Assembly: GCF_000759535.1 (NCBI RefSeq)
Contig: NZ_CP009455.1
Coordinates: 2,108,001 to 2,172,000 of the forward strand
Length of the DNA: 64,000 nt
Reading direction: 5' to 3'
Origin: Pseudomonas cremoricolorata
GTDB lineage: Bacteria > Pseudomonadota > Gammaproteobacteria > Pseudomonadales > Pseudomonadaceae
Below are positions 9,050 through 18,496 of this stretch, one piece after another (within the stretch, counting starts at the first letter, position 1; each line of letters begins with the position of its first letter). The position numbers were made by a program, and so were the translations under genes. Under the pieces are notes generated by a model. It saw only the letters and a program-made list of their open reading frames with translations. It did no database searches and had not been told where the DNA came from.

Positions 9050-10780
9050 TTAGAGAACCTCGGATCCGGTCATGCGCAGAATGGTTTTGCGCAGGACCTC
9101 GCTGTCGGGTTGATTGGCCAGGGCCTTGCTCCAGATCTGGCGTGCTTCGCGGCGCTTGCCATTGGCCCACAGCACTTCGCCCAGGTGCGCTGCCACTTCC
9201 GGATCGGACAGGCGCTCGTATGCTGCACGCAGGTGGTGCTCGGCTTCGTCGAGGTTGCCCTGGCGATAGTTGACCCAGCCCAGGCTGTCGAGCACCGCCG
9301 GGTCGTCCGGAGTCAAGGACAGCGCTTTTTCAATCAGCCGCTTGGCTTCTTCGAAGCGCGTGGTGCGATCGGCCAGGGTGTAGCCCAGAGCGTTCAGGGC
9401 CATGGCGTTTTCCGGCTCGCGGTCGAGAATGGCGCGCAGGTCTTTTTCCATCTGCGACAGATCGCCGCGCTTCTCAGCCAGCATGGCCCGGCTATAGAGC
9501 AGGTTGAGGTCGTCGGGGAAGCGCTGGGTGGCCTGACGCAGCACCTGGTCGGCTTCGGCGTCCTTGCCATTGTTGCTGTAGCTTTCCGATTCGATCAGAT
9601 ACAGCTGGATGGCGTAGTCCGGCTGCGTTTCGCGGGCCTCGGCGAGCAGGCGCGAGGCTTCGCTGGCGCGGCCATTGGCAATGAGGATATCGGCCTGGCG
9701 CAGCTGCGCGGCGAGGTAATCGGGGCCTGGCCCGACCAGCGCATACTCGCGCAGCGCGGCCTGAGGATCGTTGCGCTCTTCGCGGATACGCCCCAGGTTC
9801 AGGTGCGCGGCATCGGCATTGGCGTCGCGTTCGACCAGCTCTTGCAGGTAGCCTTCGGCCTCGTCCCAGTCCTTGTTTTCCAGGCTGACCAGCGCCAGGG
9901 AATAGCGCAGTTCGTCGTCTTCGGGGTACTGCTGGACCAGGCTGACGAACTCGCTCTTGGCCTCGGGAATGCGGTCGAGCTCGACCAGGGTGCGCGCGTA
10001 GTTCAGGCGCAGGCGCTTGTCGTCGGGGTTGTCGCGAATGGCGCCACGCAACAGCGGCAGGGCTTCGTCGCCACGGTCGAGGGTCTGCAGCAGGCGGGCA
10101 CGCAGCAGAATCGGCGCGATCTCGCCATCCTGCACCGGGTGCGATTCGAGCAGCTCCAGCGCTTGCTCGCTCTTGCCGTCCTGGTTCAGCAGCAGCGCCT
10201 TGCCAAACAGTAGTTGGCTGTTGGCCGGGTGCTTGACCAGCAGGCGGTCGAAGCTCTGCAGCAGACCATCGCGGGTGCTCTGGTCGGTTTCGGCTGCCGA
10301 TAGGGCAAGGAAGTCGAAATGAGTATCGCCTTTGGCCTGCAAGACCTTTTCCATGTAGGACATGGATTCATCGTAGCGCCCGGCGCGTGCCAACTGGATG
10401 GCGGCAGCGCGCTGGGCGTCCAGGTTTGCGCCATCGTTACGCGCCCACAGCAGTGCGGTGTCCAGTGCCGGCTCATCGGCGCCGAGGTACTCGGCGATGC
10501 GATAGGCGCGTTCGGAAACCCCGGAATCCTGGGTCTTTTGCGCCTGGTCGACGTAGTTGGCCAAGGCAATGTCGAAACGGTTGCGCTGACCGGCCAGCTC
10601 GGCCACCAGCAGGCTGTAGAGCGTATCGGGCTTGAACGAGCCGTACACCACAGGTTCGGCCGGTGCCTCTTGCTCGCTAGCCTCGGACGCCTGGGGCTCG
10701 GATGCCGCGTGATGCGGCGGCAGATTCTGGCAGCCCTGAAGCAGGGCGAGGGCGAGCAGCAATGCGTAGCGTCTATTCAT
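9050..10780 (-). CDS. Tetratricopeptide-repeat lipoprotein
   Basis: The 576-residue protein starts MNRRYALLLALALLQGC at 10780, with a lipobox at residues 14-17, so it is probably a lipoprotein. The body from about residue 70 onward is built of TPR units with the usual W/L-G-Y-A-F-P spacing, for example AMALNALGYTLADR, VLDSLGWVNYRQGNLDEAE and the preceding repeats. Orthologues stand upstream of lolB throughout Pseudomonas. TPR lipoproteins act as scaffolds in envelope assembly, but the precise partner is not evident here. It is the first gene of the lolB-ispE operon; longer in-frame starts run into the intergenic region. Confidence 0.9.
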   Translation of the reverse strand: MNRRYALLLALALLQGCQNLPPHHAASEPQASEASEQEAPAEPVVYGSFKPDTLYSLLVAELAGQRNRFDIALANYVDQAQKTQDSGVSERAYRIAEYLGADEPALDTALLWARNDGANLDAQRAAAIQLARAGRYDESMSYMEKVLQAKGDTHFDFLALSAAETDQSTRDGLLQSFDRLLVKHPANSQLLFGKALLLNQDGKSEQALELLESHPVQDGEIAPILLRARLLQTLDRGDEALPLLRGAIRDNPDDKRLRLNYARTLVELDRIPEAKSEFVSLVQQYPEDDELRYSLALVSLENKDWDEAEGYLQELVERDANADAAHLNLGRIREERNDPQAALREYALVGPGPDYLAAQLRQADILIANGRASEASRLLAEARETQPDYAIQLYLIESESYSNNGKDAEADQVLRQATQRFPDDLNLLYSRAMLAEKRGDLSQMEKDLRAILDREPENAMALNALGYTLADRTTRFEEAKRLIEKALSLTPDDPAVLDSLGWVNYRQGNLDEAEHHLRAAYERLSDPEVAAHLGEVLWANGKRREARQIWSKALANQPDSEVLRKTILRMTGSEVL

Positions 10781-10952
10781 AAAGAAGGCTTGAGGGGGCT
10801 GACCGGCGGTGTGGGGCATGATGACACAAGCGCGGTGGCAAACCCACCGACGATGGTCGTGGCCTGTCGCTTGGCAGCGACCTAGGGTCTGACAGCGGGT
10901 AAATGGGAGGGTTCGTAAGGGCTGGGTGAAGAAGGCGTGGCGATCGTGATGG

Positions 10953-11354
10953 TCAGGGAGGTGAAATGCCCAGATAAGGCTTGGCGAAATACACGCAGGC
11001 CCATAACGAAAGGAATGCAACACAGAGTGCTGCGCACGTGATTGTAAGTCTGCTTAGGCGCTTTCTCGTATGAATAGGAATTCGGTTGATTTCTTGGAGG
11101 TCTACGAGGTGTTTGCGAGCGAAGACTTGGGGTGCCATAAATACCAACGAGATGACCCCAAGTCGATGAATTTTCCCTGCGATGCCTTTTGATGCATATA
11201 TTTTCAGGTTGTCCATGATTAATTTGGAGTTTGTGAGCTGTGACTCGATCTCTTCGGTAAGGCGGTGAGCCAGGTAAACAGTAATTGCCAAGTTGATACA
11301 GAGGGAGGCAATGATTACAACGTAGGCAGCTATGAATAGGTCTTGAAGTAACAT
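10953..11354 (-). CDS. Small membrane protein, candidate immunity partner
   Basis: The 133-residue protein has an N-terminal transmembrane helix (about residues 5-30, rich in Ile/Val/Ala), a polar middle, a moderately hydrophobic stretch near residues 65-80 and a clear C-terminal helix (TCAALCVAFLSLWACVYF). Its ATG at 11354 shares one base with the stop of the upstream toxin-like gene (TGATG). Base composition is low for the window: 25 G/C in the 60 bases 11041-11100. I do not recognise a named family. A multi-pass protein coupled to a Gly-zipper protein is the layout of pore-toxin immunity genes, so immunity is inferred only from context. Confidence 0.6.
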   Translation of the reverse strand: MLLQDLFIAAYVVIIASLCINLAITVYLAHRLTEEIESQLTNSKLIMDNLKIYASKGIAGKIHRLGVISLVFMAPQVFARKHLVDLQEINRIPIHTRKRLSRLTITCAALCVAFLSLWACVYFAKPYLGISPP

Positions 11355-12331
11355 CACATGTTGGTCCGTTCATAGATTAATTCACCAATGGACGCCCCAG
11401 CGGAGCCACCAGCTTCTCCACCTACCATACCCCCAACAGCGCCGCCCATGACAGCGCAGGCGAGTCCGCCTGTTCCGCCTGATGGAATGCCTAATACGAC
11501 CGCACAAATCGTCGTTCCGGCCAGGGCGCCAACTTTCGCCAACGCTGAGCCTAATGAGAGGCTGCCCACCAGCGCGCTCCCCTCCACGATACGTGCTCGC
11601 CTGCACGCCTCTTCGCGACCCTCTAGGCACGCTTGTCTAATCGACAAGCCCGCACTCGCCACCTCCAGCGCAACGCCAATATAAGTGCCTCGCTTGATAA
11701 GGCTGGCCGCCCGGCTAACGCCCGCCACTTTGTCGGCATAACCTGCGATTTCGCCCTTGCTCAAGAACCGTTTGGTGGAAAGGCCCAGGGTCCGTTTGAT
11801 CGAGCCGCCATTACGCAACCCCGAGCCGAACGCCGCCAGCCTGCCAAGTTGGGAGTCCAGTTGCCTGAACAGCGCGGCGCGCTTGCTGTAGAACTCGTCG
11901 CGAGCTCGGAAGGTGCCTGAACTCAGATGGGCGTCATGCAGGTGCTGAATTTCCTGAAGGGTACGCTTGATGGTATCCAGGTGTCGGCTCCATCCGTCGC
12001 TGACCACACCTGCGCCCAGCGAAGCGTGGCCCAGCAGATTCTTGAGCAATTCGAAATTGTTCAGGAAAAACGCATCGAACCCTTCTCCGCTACGCAGCAG
12101 CTCGGCATGCACCGCTGCAGCTTTTGCCATGAGGTAGGCTTCCTCGCGCGTGCAGGCGGGTGTCGATGCGTCGCCGAGAACGACCAGTTCACCGCTGCGC
12201 ACGACGCTGTTGTAAATATGTGGGTTGACGCTGTCGAACTTTCCGATCGAGTATCCGCTTAGCGCAAGTTCAGACTTGAGGGCTTGGTAGTTTCTCAGTG
12301 TCGGATTAATGAATGCACGGGCTTGCGTCAT
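11354..12331 (-). CDS. Putative glycine-zipper (pore-forming) toxin-like protein
   Basis: The 325-residue protein starts MTQARAFINP at 12331 behind AAGGA. Residues about 20-55 (GKFDSVNPHI...SGELVVLGD) faintly resemble a LysM-like module of secreted effectors. The middle, to about residue 190, is helical. From about residue 210 alternating hydrophobic stretches lead to a Gly/Ala-rich tail at 285-312 with repeated GG steps (GGAVGGMVGGEAGG), a glycine zipper of the kind that packs membrane helices in pore-forming effectors such as Tse4. There is no signal peptide. The coupled downstream membrane gene fits an immunity protein. It sits alone between core genes of the TPR-lolB operon and hemA. The function is inferred; no family is firmly recognised. 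Confidence 0.55.
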   Translation of the reverse strand: MTQARAFINPTLRNYQALKSELALSGYSIGKFDSVNPHIYNSVVRSGELVVLGDASTPACTREEAYLMAKAAAVHAELLRSGEGFDAFFLNNFELLKNLLGHASLGAGVVSDGWSRHLDTIKRTLQEIQHLHDAHLSSGTFRARDEFYSKRAALFRQLDSQLGRLAAFGSGLRNGGSIKRTLGLSTKRFLSKGEIAGYADKVAGVSRAASLIKRGTYIGVALEVASAGLSIRQACLEGREEACRRARIVEGSALVGSLSLGSALAKVGALAGTTICAVVLGIPSGGTGGLACAVMGGAVGGMVGGEAGGSAGASIGELIYERTNM

Positions 12332-12631
12332 GGTCTTCCTTGGAGATGCACAGTGCGCCAATCACGGATGACGTGTGCTGAACTCAAAGCTTGAGGGCAG
12401 TAATAGAGTCGAGTTTTCGAGTTGCTCAAAGGCCGGGCGAAGTGCAGGCGTATTTCTTCATGCTGTGATGTGGCTGTGCTGAGAGATCAGCTCGCGTCAA
12501 GGGCTTGAACTTATACGGGGCGATCAAGTTTCGGCAATGGCTCAAGGTGCATTTGGGAAATGGACTACAAGAATATGAATTGTTGCTGCGTAGTTGTTTC
12601 GAAAGATATCCACAACAGGCAGGGGCTTGTA
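12332..12631. other. Gene-free, AT-richer segment upstream of the toxin-like gene
   Basis: No credible coding frame is visible on either strand. The minus strand upstream of 12331 should hold the promoter of the toxin/immunity pair. Composition stays lower in GC than the flanking core genes, so the segment probably belongs to the same acquired insert. Confidence 0.45.
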
Positions 12632-12787
12632 GGTTCTGTGTGAAAAGTTCTGAGACGCCGGGGAGACAAGGCCGATGGTGGCCCCGCAAAAACAGCCGAG
12701 GAAGCGGAGTTTACGGTCTGTAAATGAGCATTCCGAGGCTGTTTTCAACGCAGGATCACCAAGTATCAGGACTTTTCATACAGAGCC
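12632..12787. mobile_element. 156-bp miniature inverted-repeat element (MITE), IS5-like ends
   Basis: The two ends are inverted copies: ggttctgtgtgaaaagttct on the left and, read inward from the right, ggctctgtatgaaaagtcct, matching at 17 of 20 positions. TA flanks both ends (12630-12631 and 12788-12789), which would be the target duplication. Inside, about 12689-12749, a second imperfect inverted repeat begins and ends with aaaacagcc/ggctgtttt. There is no transposase, so any movement would need an enzyme supplied in trans. The end sequence resembles IS5-group elements of Pseudomonas, a judgement from memory. Confidence 0.75.
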
Positions 12788-13071
12788 TAATGTGCTTGGC
12801 GGGCACCGATGGGCATCACGGCCCATGGGCGAGCCGGCGGTCCTGCACGCAAAACGCCGCACGGTGTGGGCGTCGGGGATGAGTGCTCCGAGGGTCGCCC
12901 CCTGCGGCTTCAGACCGCACTCACCGAGAGCAATTGCTATAAACCCCGTAGCTCGGGGGGCGGCGTCGGCCGTCTGAGCCGCTGCGCACGGCGACAATAG
13001 CGAACGGTGGTTGTTCTGAATCCTGCGAAGTAGGACAATTATCGGCTTCACGTCACAATCAGCGACCGCGC
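12788..13071 (+). promoter_or_regulatory. Upstream region of the hemA operon
   Basis: These 284 bases between the miniature element and hemA hold no convincing gene. As the only gap before a five-gene plus-strand operon they should include its promoter. No clear sigma-70 hexamer pair could be chosen by eye. The first third is GC-rich, the last 60 bases less so. Confidence 0.35.
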
Positions 13072-14349
13072 ATGGCCTTTCTCGCACTCGGGATCAATCA
13101 CAAGACTGCCTCGGTCGACGTACGCGAGCGCGTGGCGTTCACGCCCGAGCAGCTGGTCGATGCCCTGCAGCAGTTGTGTCGCCTCACTGCCAGCCGCGAG
13201 GCGGCGATTCTTTCGACCTGCAACCGCAGTGAACTGTACCTGGAACAGGACACCCTCTCGGCCGACGACGTACTGCTGTGGCTGGCCGACTACCACCGTC
13301 TGAGCCTCGATGAGCTGCGCGCCAGTGCCTATGTGCACGAAGAGCATGCTGCAGTAAAGCACATGATGCGCGTCGCCTCCGGGCTCGACTCGCTGGTGCT
13401 CGGCGAGCCGCAGATTCTTGGCCAGATGAAATCGGCCTATGCCGTGGCCCGCGAGGCCGGCACGGTCGGCCCGTTGCTGGGTCGGCTGTTCCAGGCCACC
13501 TTCAGCGCCGCCAAGCAGGTGCGCACCGACACCGCCATCGGCGAGAACCCGGTGTCCGTGGCCTTCGCCGCAGTCAGCCTGGCGCGGCAGATCTTCAGTG
13601 ACCTGGGGCGCAGCCAGGCGCTGCTGATCGGCGCCGGCGAAACCATCACCCTGGTCGCCCGGCACTTGCACGAGCAAGGCGTGCGGCGCATCGTCGTCGC
13701 CAACCGCACCCTGGAGCGAGCCAGCCTTCTTGCCGAGCAGTTCGGCGCCCACGCCGTGTTGCTGGCCGATATCCCCCAGGAGTTGGCCAACAGCGACATC
13801 GTCATCAGCTCCACCGCCAGCCAACTGCCGATTCTGGGCAAGGGCGCGGTGGAAAGTGCCCTGAAGGCGCGTCGGCACAAGCCGATCTTTATGGTCGACA
13901 TCGCCGTGCCGCGCGACATCGAGCCCGAGGTCGGTGAGCTCGACGATGTCTACCTGTACACCGTCGATGACCTGCACGACGTGGTCGCGGAAAACCTCAA
14001 GAGCCGCCAGGGGGCTGCCCAGGCTGCCGAGGAACTGGTCGCGGTCGGCGCCGATGATTTCATGGCGCGCCTGCGCGAGCTGGCCGCGGTCGATGTGCTG
14101 CGTGCCTACCGTCAGCAGAGCGAGCGTCTGCGCGACGAAGAGCTGCACAAGGCGCAGCGCCTGCTGGCCAATGGCGCCAACCCGGAAGAGGTGCTGGCGC
14201 AGCTGGCCCGGGGCTTGACCAACAAACTGCTGCACGCGCCCAGCGTGCAATTGAAAAAGCTCTCTGCCGAAGGCCGCGTCGATGCGCTGGCGATGGCTCA
14301 GGAACTCTTCGCCCTCTCTGAGGGCTCGACGGACAAGACCCCGCAATGA
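13072..14349 (+). CDS. hemA: Glutamyl-tRNA reductase
   Basis: It reduces glutamyl-tRNA(Glu) to glutamate-1-semialdehyde, the first committed step of C5-pathway tetrapyrrole synthesis. The 425-residue enzyme starts [13 protein letters not shown]. The nucleophilic Cys50 lies in STCNRSELY; the [17 protein letters not shown] segment and the NADPH-binding GAGET follow, and a C-terminal dimerisation domain ends in QELFALSEG. The protein uses charged tRNA and is usually controlled by heme. It overlaps prfA by ATGA, the conserved gamma-proteobacterial hemA-prfA-prmC order. hemH in the same window finishes the heme pathway. Confidence 0.98.
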   Translation: MAFLALGINHKTASVDVRERVAFTPEQLVDALQQLCRLTASREAAILSTCNRSELYLEQDTLSADDVLLWLADYHRLSLDELRASAYVHEEHAAVKHMMRVASGLDSLVLGEPQILGQMKSAYAVAREAGTVGPLLGRLFQATFSAAKQVRTDTAIGENPVSVAFAAVSLARQIFSDLGRSQALLIGAGETITLVARHLHEQGVRRIVVANRTLERASLLAEQFGAHAVLLADIPQELANSDIVISSTASQLPILGKGAVESALKARRHKPIFMVDIAVPRDIEPEVGELDDVYLYTVDDLHDVVAENLKSRQGAAQAAEELVAVGADDFMARLRELAAVDVLRAYRQQSERLRDEELHKAQRLLANGANPEEVLAQLARGLTNKLLHAPSVQLKKLSAEGRVDALAMAQELFALSEGSTDKTPQ

Positions 14350-15428
14350 AAGCGTCGCTGCTGAACAAACTGGACACGCTCCAGGACCGCTTCGAAGAAC
14401 TCACCGCCTTGCTCGGTGACGGCGAAGTGATCGCCGATCAGACCCGTTTCCGCACCTATTCGCGCGAATATGCCGAGGTGGAGCCGGTGATCGCCGCCTA
14501 TCAGGCCTGGCGCAAGGTGCAGGATGACCTCGAAGGCGCCCAGGCGCTGCTCAAGGATGCCGACCCCGATCTGCGCGAAATGGCCCAGGAAGAGGTGCGT
14601 GAGGCCAAGGCGCGGCTGGTCGAGCTGGAGTCGCAGTTGCAGCGCATGCTGTTGCCCAAGGATCCCAACGACAACCGCAACGTGTTCCTCGAGATCCGCG
14701 CCGGTACCGGCGGCGACGAGGCGGCGATCTTCTCCGGCGACCTGTTCCGCATGTATTCGCGCTATGCGGAAAAACGCGGCTGGCGGCTGGAAGTGCTCTC
14801 GGAGAACGAAGGGGAACACGGCGGCTACAAGGAAATCATCGCCCGGGTCGAGGGCGACAGCGTCTACGCCAAACTCAAGTTCGAATCCGGCGCCCATCGC
14901 GTGCAGCGCGTGCCGGAAACCGAAAGCCAGGGCCGTATCCATACCTCGGCGTGTACCGTGGCGGTGCTGCCCGAACCCGACGAGCAGGTGGCGATCGAAA
15001 TCAACCCGGCCGACCTGCGCGTGGACACCTATCGCGCCTCCGGTGCCGGCGGTCAGCACATCAACAAGACCGACTCGGCGATTCGCATCACCCACTTGCC
15101 CACCGGCATCGTGGTCGAGTGCCAGGAAGAACGCTCGCAGCACAAGAACCGTGCTCGCGCGCTGTCGTGGCTGTCGGCCAAGCTCAATGACATGCAGACC
15201 AGCGCCTCGCAGAACGCCATCGCCAGCGAGCGTAAGCTGCTGGTCGGTTCGGGCGACCGTTCCGAGCGCATTCGCACCTATAACTACCCCCAGGGCCGGG
15301 TCACCGATCACCGTATCAACCTGACCTTGTATTCGCTCGACGAGGTGCTTGCAGGCGGCGTGGAAGCGGTGATCGAGCCGCTGCTCAGCGAGTATCAGGC
15401 CGATCAACTCGCCGCGCTGGGGGACTGA
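14346..15428 (+). CDS. prfA: Peptide chain release factor 1
   Basis: RF1 recognises UAA and UAG stops and triggers peptide release. The 360-residue protein carries the codon-recognition loop ([13 protein letters not shown], the PxT-type motif) and the universally conserved GGQ near residues 234-236 in [15 protein letters not shown]. Length and domain order are standard. The Gln of GGQ is the substrate of PrmC, encoded directly downstream with no gap (TGA then ATG), so substrate and modifying enzyme are made together. Confidence 0.98.
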   Translation: MKASLLNKLDTLQDRFEELTALLGDGEVIADQTRFRTYSREYAEVEPVIAAYQAWRKVQDDLEGAQALLKDADPDLREMAQEEVREAKARLVELESQLQRMLLPKDPNDNRNVFLEIRAGTGGDEAAIFSGDLFRMYSRYAEKRGWRLEVLSENEGEHGGYKEIIARVEGDSVYAKLKFESGAHRVQRVPETESQGRIHTSACTVAVLPEPDEQVAIEINPADLRVDTYRASGAGGQHINKTDSAIRITHLPTGIVVECQEERSQHKNRARALSWLSAKLNDMQTSASQNAIASERKLLVGSGDRSERIRTYNYPQGRVTDHRINLTLYSLDEVLAGGVEAVIEPLLSEYQADQLAALGD

Positions 15429-16259
15429 ATGACCATCATCGCCAGCCTGCTGCGGGACGCGCAGTTGCCTGCTTCGGACAGTGCCCGCCTGGATGCCGAA
15501 CTGCTGCTTGCAGCGGCCCTGGGAAAGTCGCGCAGTTACCTGCGCACCTGGCCTGAGCGGATCGTCAGCAGCGAAGCGGCGCAGTGCTTCCAGGGGTATC
15601 TGGCGCGGCGCCGCAGCGGCGAGCCGGTGGCCTACATTCTCGGCCATCAAGGGTTCTGGACCCTGGAGCTGGAAGTAGCGCCCGACACCTTGATTCCCCG
15701 CCCGGACACCGAAGTGCTGGTGGAAACCGCGCTTGCCCTGTTGCCAGCGACGCCGGCACAGGTGCTCGACCTGGGCACCGGCACCGGGGCCATTGCCCTG
15801 TCGCTGGCAAGCGAGCGTCCCGCCTGGCAGGTCACTGCGGTGGATCGCGTCGAGGCTGCCGTGGCCCTGGCCGAGCGTAATCGACAGCGGCTGGACCTGA
15901 GCAATGTCCGCGTGCTGGCCAGCAACTGGTTCGCTGGCCTGGCTGGTCAGCGTTTCGAACTCATCCTGAGCAATCCACCTTACATTCCCGAGCACGATCC
16001 GCACCTGCTGCGCGGCGACGTGCGCTTCGAGCCCAGCAGTGCGCTGGTGGCCGGCGCCGACGGGCTCGACGATCTGCGCCAGATCATCGCCCAGGCCCCG
16101 CAGCACTTGCAGGCCGGAGGCTGGCTGCTGCTCGAGCATGGTTATGACCAGGCGCCGGCCGTGCGCGAACTGCTCGCCCGGCAAGGCTTCGTCGAGGTCG
16201 AGAGCCGTCTTGATCTGGGCGGTCATGCCCGCGTCTCGCTGGGTCGGCTGCCATGTTGA
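15429..16259 (+). CDS. prmC: Peptide chain release factor N5-glutamine methyltransferase
   Basis: PrmC methylates the GGQ glutamine of RF1 and RF2 with S-adenosylmethionine. The 276-residue protein has an N-terminal helical substrate-binding part (VAYILGHQGFW), the SAM-binding DLGTGTGAIALSLA motif, and the catalytic NPPY (LSNPPYIPEHD) near residue 181. It abuts prfA and overlaps moeB by seven bases, showing translational coupling across the operon. Confidence 0.97.
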   Translation: MTIIASLLRDAQLPASDSARLDAELLLAAALGKSRSYLRTWPERIVSSEAAQCFQGYLARRRSGEPVAYILGHQGFWTLELEVAPDTLIPRPDTEVLVETALALLPATPAQVLDLGTGTGAIALSLASERPAWQVTAVDRVEAAVALAERNRQRLDLSNVRVLASNWFAGLAGQRFELILSNPPYIPEHDPHLLRGDVRFEPSSALVAGADGLDDLRQIIAQAPQHLQAGGWLLLEHGYDQAPAVRELLARQGFVEVESRLDLGGHARVSLGRLPC

Positions 16260-17008
16260 GCGATGCTGAACTGCTGCGCTACAGCCGCCAGATTCTTCTG
16301 GCGCAGGTGGACATCGAAGGCCAGTTGCGGCTCAAGAACAGCCGGGTACTGCTGGTCGGCCTGGGTGGGCTAGGTTCGCCGGCGGCCCTGTATCTGGCCG
16401 CCGCTGGGGTTGGCGAGTTGCACCTGGCCGACTTCGACGACGTCGACCTGACCAACCTGCAGCGTCAGGTGCTGCATGACAGCGCCAGCGTGGGCATGAG
16501 CAAGGTCGATTCGGCCATCGATCGCCTGCGGGCGATCAATCCTGATGTAGCGCTGCACGCCCACCGCGAGGCGCTCGAAGGGCAGACCCTGACCGCAGCA
16601 GTGGCGGCCGTCGATGTAGTGCTCGATTGTTCCGATAACTTCGCCACCCGCGAAGCGGTCAACGCGGCCTGCGTGGCAGCGCTCAAGCCGTTGGTCAGCG
16701 GCGCGGCGATCCGCCTCGAGGGGCAGTTGTCGGTGTTCGACCCACGGCTTGCGGCTAGCCCGTGCTACCACTGCCTGTACGGTCATGGCAGCGAGGCGGA
16801 GTTGAGCTGCAGCGAAGCGGGCGTGCTCGGCCCGTTGGTCGGCATGGTCGGAAGTCTGCAAGCGTTGGAAACACTCAAGCTGCTGGCAGGTTTCGGCGAG
16901 CCGCTGGTCGGTCGACTGCTGTTGATCGACGCCAGCAGCAGCCGCATGCGCGAATTGCGGGTCAAGCGCGACCCGGCCTGTGTGGTATGCGCCAGCCGCC
17001 ATGAGTGA
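16253..17008 (+). CDS. moeB: Molybdopterin-synthase adenylyltransferase MoeB (ThiF/MoeB family)
   Basis: This E1-like enzyme adenylates the C-terminal Gly-Gly of the small MoaD sulfur carrier. The 251-residue protein has the nucleotide-binding [19 protein letters not shown], an Arg-finger/Asp region [20 protein letters not shown], and two CxxC zinc pairs (CYHC, CVVC). There is no rhodanese domain. ThiF is a close paralogue, but the position after prmC is characteristic of moeB. It overlaps murI. Confidence 0.92.
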   Translation: MLSDAELLRYSRQILLAQVDIEGQLRLKNSRVLLVGLGGLGSPAALYLAAAGVGELHLADFDDVDLTNLQRQVLHDSASVGMSKVDSAIDRLRAINPDVALHAHREALEGQTLTAAVAAVDVVLDCSDNFATREAVNAACVAALKPLVSGAAIRLEGQLSVFDPRLAASPCYHCLYGHGSEAELSCSEAGVLGPLVGMVGSLQALETLKLLAGFGEPLVGRLLLIDASSSRMRELRVKRDPACVVCASRHE

Positions 17009-17798
17009 CCGTGCAGCGCCGGTCGGCGTGATGGATTCCGGTGTGGGCGGTTTGTCGGTCCTCGCCGAGATCCAGCAGCTATTGCCCAACGAGTCGCTGC
17101 TCTACGTAGCCGACTGTGGGCATGTGCCCTATGGCGAAAAATCCCCCGAATACATCCGTCAGCGTTGCCGGCACATTGCGGCATTTTTTCAAGCGCGAGG
17201 CGCCAAGGCCATGGTGCTGGCTTGCAACACCGCCACGGTGGCGGCAGTCGCCGATCTGCGTGCGCTGTATCCGGACTGGCCGTTGGTAGGCATGGAGCCT
17301 GCGGTCAAGCCGGCTGCGGCGGCGACCCGCTCTGGCGTGGTCGGGGTGTTGGCGACTACCGGCACCTTGCAAAGCGCCAAGTTCGCCGCGTTGCTCGATC
17401 GCTTCGCCAGCGATGTGCGGGTGATCACCCAGCCGTGTCCGGGCCTGGTCGAGTGCATCGAAGCCGGTGATCTGCACAGCCCGGCGCTACGTCGCCTGCT
17501 CGCCGATTACCTGCAACCATTGCTGGAAGCCGGCTGCGACACGTTGATCCTCGGCTGCACGCATTACCCCTTCCTGCGTCCCCTGTTGGCGACGATGGTG
17601 CCGCAGGATGTCACGATCATCGACACCGGTGCAGCGGTAGCGCGGCAGCTGCAGCGCCTGCTGGACGAGCGCGGATTGCTGGCCGAGGGGCCAGCGCGCA
17701 GCACCTGTTTCTGGACCAGTGCCGATCCGCAGAATCTGAGAAAAATCCTTCCTTTGTTGTGGAATAAAGCTGACAGTGTGCAAAGCTTTCGCTTGTAA
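17001..17798 (+). CDS. murI: Glutamate racemase
   Basis: It interconverts L- and D-glutamate, giving the D-Glu of peptidoglycan. The 265-residue enzyme starts [10 protein letters not shown] at 17001, eight bases inside moeB. The opening [10 protein letters not shown] motif is followed by the two catalytic cysteines, Cys75 in ACNTATVA and Cys186 in GCTHYPFL. It is the last gene of the hemA-prfA-prmC-moeB-murI run; the 112-base gap to pagL marks a new transcription unit. Confidence 0.97.
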   Translation: MSDRAAPVGVMDSGVGGLSVLAEIQQLLPNESLLYVADCGHVPYGEKSPEYIRQRCRHIAAFFQARGAKAMVLACNTATVAAVADLRALYPDWPLVGMEPAVKPAAAATRSGVVGVLATTGTLQSAKFAALLDRFASDVRVITQPCPGLVECIEAGDLHSPALRRLLADYLQPLLEAGCDTLILGCTHYPFLRPLLATMVPQDVTIIDTGAAVARQLQRLLDERGLLAEGPARSTCFWTSADPQNLRKILPLLWNKADSVQSFRL

Positions 17799-17910
17799 AA
17801 AAAATGTGAAAAGCCGTGCTGAAAGCTGAACTATCGTACTAGTGGCGTTTTCTACACAACGGCCTGTTGAGGCACACACCAATAACAGCATCGAAAGAAG
17901 GATGTTTCTC

Positions 17911-18429
17911 ATGAAGAAACTGCTCGGCTTGGCGGCGATTGCTGCTTTGACATTGGGGCAAGCGGTGACGGCGCAGGCGGCGGACGTCTCGTTGTCGGTG
18001 GGGCAGACCGGTGACTCCACCATGGTCTACCGCTTGGGGGTCCAGTCGAACTGGGATGCCAGTTGGTGGCAGACCAGCGTCGGTCGCGTTACCGGGTACT
18101 GGGATGGGGCCTATACCTTCTGGGATGGCGATGATCGCGCCAGCAACCACAGCCTTTCGTTCGCACCGGTGTTCGTCTACGAATTTGCCGGCGAATCGGT
18201 CAAGCCTTACGTCGAAGCAGGCATCGGTGTCGCGGCATTTGCACGCAGCAAGCTGGAGAGCAACGATCTGGGTGGGTCGTTCCAGTTCGAAGACCGCATC
18301 GGTTTCGGCCTGCGCTTCGCCGGTGGGCATGAGGTGGGCGTGCGCGCCATTCACTACTCCAACGCCGGTATAAAGCAGCCCAACGACGGCGTCGAAGCTT
18401 ATTCCCTGCACTACCGTATGGCGCTGTAA
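17911..18429 (+). CDS. pagL: Lipid A 3-O-deacylase PagL
   Basis: PagL is an outer-membrane beta-barrel lipase that removes the 3-linked acyl chain of lipid A. The ATG at 17911 (MKKLLGLAAIA) is chosen because AAGGA lies eight bases upstream; the in-frame ATG at 17902 is too close to it. A signal peptide ends at about AQA-AD (residue 23). The 172-residue precursor has the expected size and the complete catalytic triad His148, Ser150 (HYSN) and Glu162, with the same spacing as the characterised Pseudomonas enzyme. Aromatic-rich beta strands (WDASWWQ, YWDGAYTFWDG) support a small barrel, and the C-terminus ends in an aromatic-hydrophobic strand. Expression is unclear; the upstream gap holds an A8 tract. 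Confidence 0.9.
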   Translation: MKKLLGLAAIAALTLGQAVTAQAADVSLSVGQTGDSTMVYRLGVQSNWDASWWQTSVGRVTGYWDGAYTFWDGDDRASNHSLSFAPVFVYEFAGESVKPYVEAGIGVAAFARSKLESNDLGGSFQFEDRIGFGLRFAGGHEVGVRAIHYSNAGIKQPNDGVEAYSLHYRMAL

Positions 18430-18445
18430 TCACCCCCCGTACCTG

Positions 18446-18473
18446 CAAGGCTTGCCGAGCAGCGCAAGCCTTG
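18446..18473. terminator. Hairpin between convergent pagL and SDR gene
   Basis: A 10-bp perfect stem (caaggcttgc/gcaagccttg) with an eight-base loop lies between two genes that converge. No T run follows in either direction, so termination efficiency is uncertain. Confidence 0.45.
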
Positions 18474-18496
18474 TAGTCGAATCCGTGGCAGGCTGA

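Noticed and set aside
8432..10213. 593-codon plus-strand frame opposite lolB and the TPR gene
   Set aside because: It runs antisense to two clear genes and has the repetitive hydrophobic/Arg composition of reverse frames in high-GC DNA; no family motif.
14298..16226. 642-codon minus-strand frame opposite prfA and prmC
   Set aside because: It is antisense to prfA and prmC, with a composition that mirrors their codons; not a gene.
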